Under the pieces are notes generated by a model. That model saw only the letters and a program-made list of their open reading frames with translations. It was not told the origin of the DNA and ran no database searches. Shown in pieces: positions 62,985-64,000 of a stretch of 64,000 bases of DNA. Within the stretch, counting starts at the first letter, position 1. Each line of letters starts with the position of its first letter. A program made the position numbers and the translations under genes. The stretch is taken from NCBI GenBank assembly GCA_047967505.1, contig CM106539.1; one strand, given 5' to 3'. The DNA comes from Dipteris shenzhenensis (lineage: Eukaryota; Polypodiophyta; Polypodiopsida; Gleicheniales).

Positions 62985-63270
62985 AGCATAAGCATAAGCA
63001 TAAGCATAAGAGAAGCATAAGAGAAAAGAGAAGCATAAGCATAAGAGAAGGAAAAACATAAGCATAAGAGAAGGACGAGGGGAAAAGAGATTGAAAGAGG
63101 GGAAAAAGAAGAGGGGAAAAGAGCATAAGAGAAAAAGAAAGAAAGAATATGATTATGCTTATCCATGAGCATATGAGCATAAGAGAAAAAGAGAGAAAGC
63201 ATATGCTTGCACTTATGCATAAGCATATGAGCATATGCTCATGCATAAGCATAGGCAAATACATATGCTT
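62985..63270. repeat. AGCATA-type hexamer minisatellite
   Basis: Plus strand rich in repeated AGCATA and AGAGAAGCATAA words, mixed with GGGGAAAAG runs. Minus-strand open frames here (up to 117 codons) are Ser/Phe/Leu/Met low complexity and not genes. Confidence 0.85.
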
Positions 63271-64000
63271 ATGAAAAGAGGAGAACAAGAGATTGAAGGA
63301 GAGGGGAAAATATACTAAGAAAATGTAGTCTCATTGCTACGAAACAATATTCCACTTGTCCTAGAAAATGGAAAATGTATTTGAGACTATGCTTCTTTTT
63401 AGTAAATCCCAAACAACCACCATACTAGTTTTATTAAATTGTTTTTGTAAATCTCAAATGGTAAATCCCATGCTTGTTTTTAGTATATCCCAACAACCAC
63501 CTCACTGGTTTGCCATAACAAATCCACATCCACAAATCCATTCATCTTGTAATAATGGAAGCAAACCACCGCATTGGTGGTTGTTAATATCCTAGTGCAA
63601 CCAACCACGTCCGCACTGGCGATCACTTATCCTGCACTACTACTGTGCTATCCCTACACTATATTGCCATGCTATCCTAATATTTGTTGCTCAGTGCTAT
63701 ACTAAAATAGTCCCCTTTAGACTAGTTATCTTTAATTGTCAGATTTTAACCACCGGGCTACTTAAAACATTTAAGTACTAATATGGAAGCAGGTTGAAAA
63801 ACGACATTTTTCGGCTCAAGGAAATTCCAAACTCCCAACTATCTTATCAACCTCTCAATAGCAAGCATCTCCCAGCTCTTTAAGCCAGTCTAATGTACTA
63901 TCGCAAACCTCTTCACACACTCAGATGACACACTGCTTGCTTGACACTGCCGACTTGTATGCCCATAGTAATCCTCCTTTCGCTTGGGGTTCACTTCATC
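63271..64000. other. Unassigned right edge
   Basis: AT-rich, with two loosely similar stretches around AAATCCCA and CAACCACC words (63400-63600). No gene, terminus or RNA recognised. Confidence 0.4.

Noticed and set aside
62888-63288. Overlapping Ser/Phe/Leu-rich minus frames resembling membrane proteins
   Set aside because: They are translations of the AGCATA hexamer minisatellite.

Overview
This window looks like nuclear DNA of a land plant, most likely a fern. I infer this from one long pentatricopeptide-repeat (PPR) gene of the PLS class, built from near-identical 101-residue units of a kind I associate with leptosporangiate ferns, inside a dense field of plant-type Ty1/copia and Ty3/gypsy LTR retrotransposons with initiator-Met-tRNA primer sites. 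No rRNA, tRNA, CRISPR array or bacterial operon is supported. Only one gene is convincingly non-transposon and largely open (the PPR gene). A second host-type gene, a HAD/FCP1-like phosphatase, is split by a retrotransposon.

Layout, left to right. 1-12.2 kb: decayed minus-strand gypsy gag sequence, a 1.4-kb purine-rich minisatellite, a small non-autonomous LTR element (I, 5172-8204, target duplication GGTAA), short tandem repeats, and a gypsy gag-protease remnant. 12.5-16.3 kb: compound microsatellite, then the PPR gene on the minus strand. 16.3-22.5 kb: mostly unassignable, with a decayed transposon-like coding remnant at 18.8-19.3 kb. 22.6-27.8 kb (minus): gypsy integrase/RT remnants fused to a copia 5' half (A). 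28.2-34.4 kb: phosphatase gene interrupted by copia element B (28774-34277, GTTCA). 34.8-35.2 kb: N-terminal fragment of the same transposon-like family seen at 19 kb. 35.8-43.1 kb: copia element G (CAGCT). 43.1-47.1 kb: gypsy gag and integrase fragments, plus the very young non-autonomous element H (44839-46797, TTCTA, LTRs identical over 340 bp). 47.5-61.5 kb: a three-level nest. Copia C (minus) was invaded by non-autonomous E (49124-51950, ATGAC) and by copia D (52241-60364, TTTGG/TCTGG), and D was invaded by gag-only element F (54774-57423, AAGTG). 61.5-64 kb: a probable CACTA (EnSpm) terminus with hairpins, then simple repeats and unassigned sequence.

How the parts relate. A, C and D belong to one copia family with LTRs of about 310-360 bp. 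E and H are one non-autonomous family with no recognisable gag or pol. They share an internal module with each other and, more weakly, with the long leader of autonomous-type element G. Element boundaries rest on matching LTR ends, primer sites, polypurine tracts and target duplications read directly from the sequence. Every copia polyprotein carries stops or frameshifts, many of them TAG or TAA where glutamine is expected. Boundaries and repeat counts were read by eye; percent differences are approximate.
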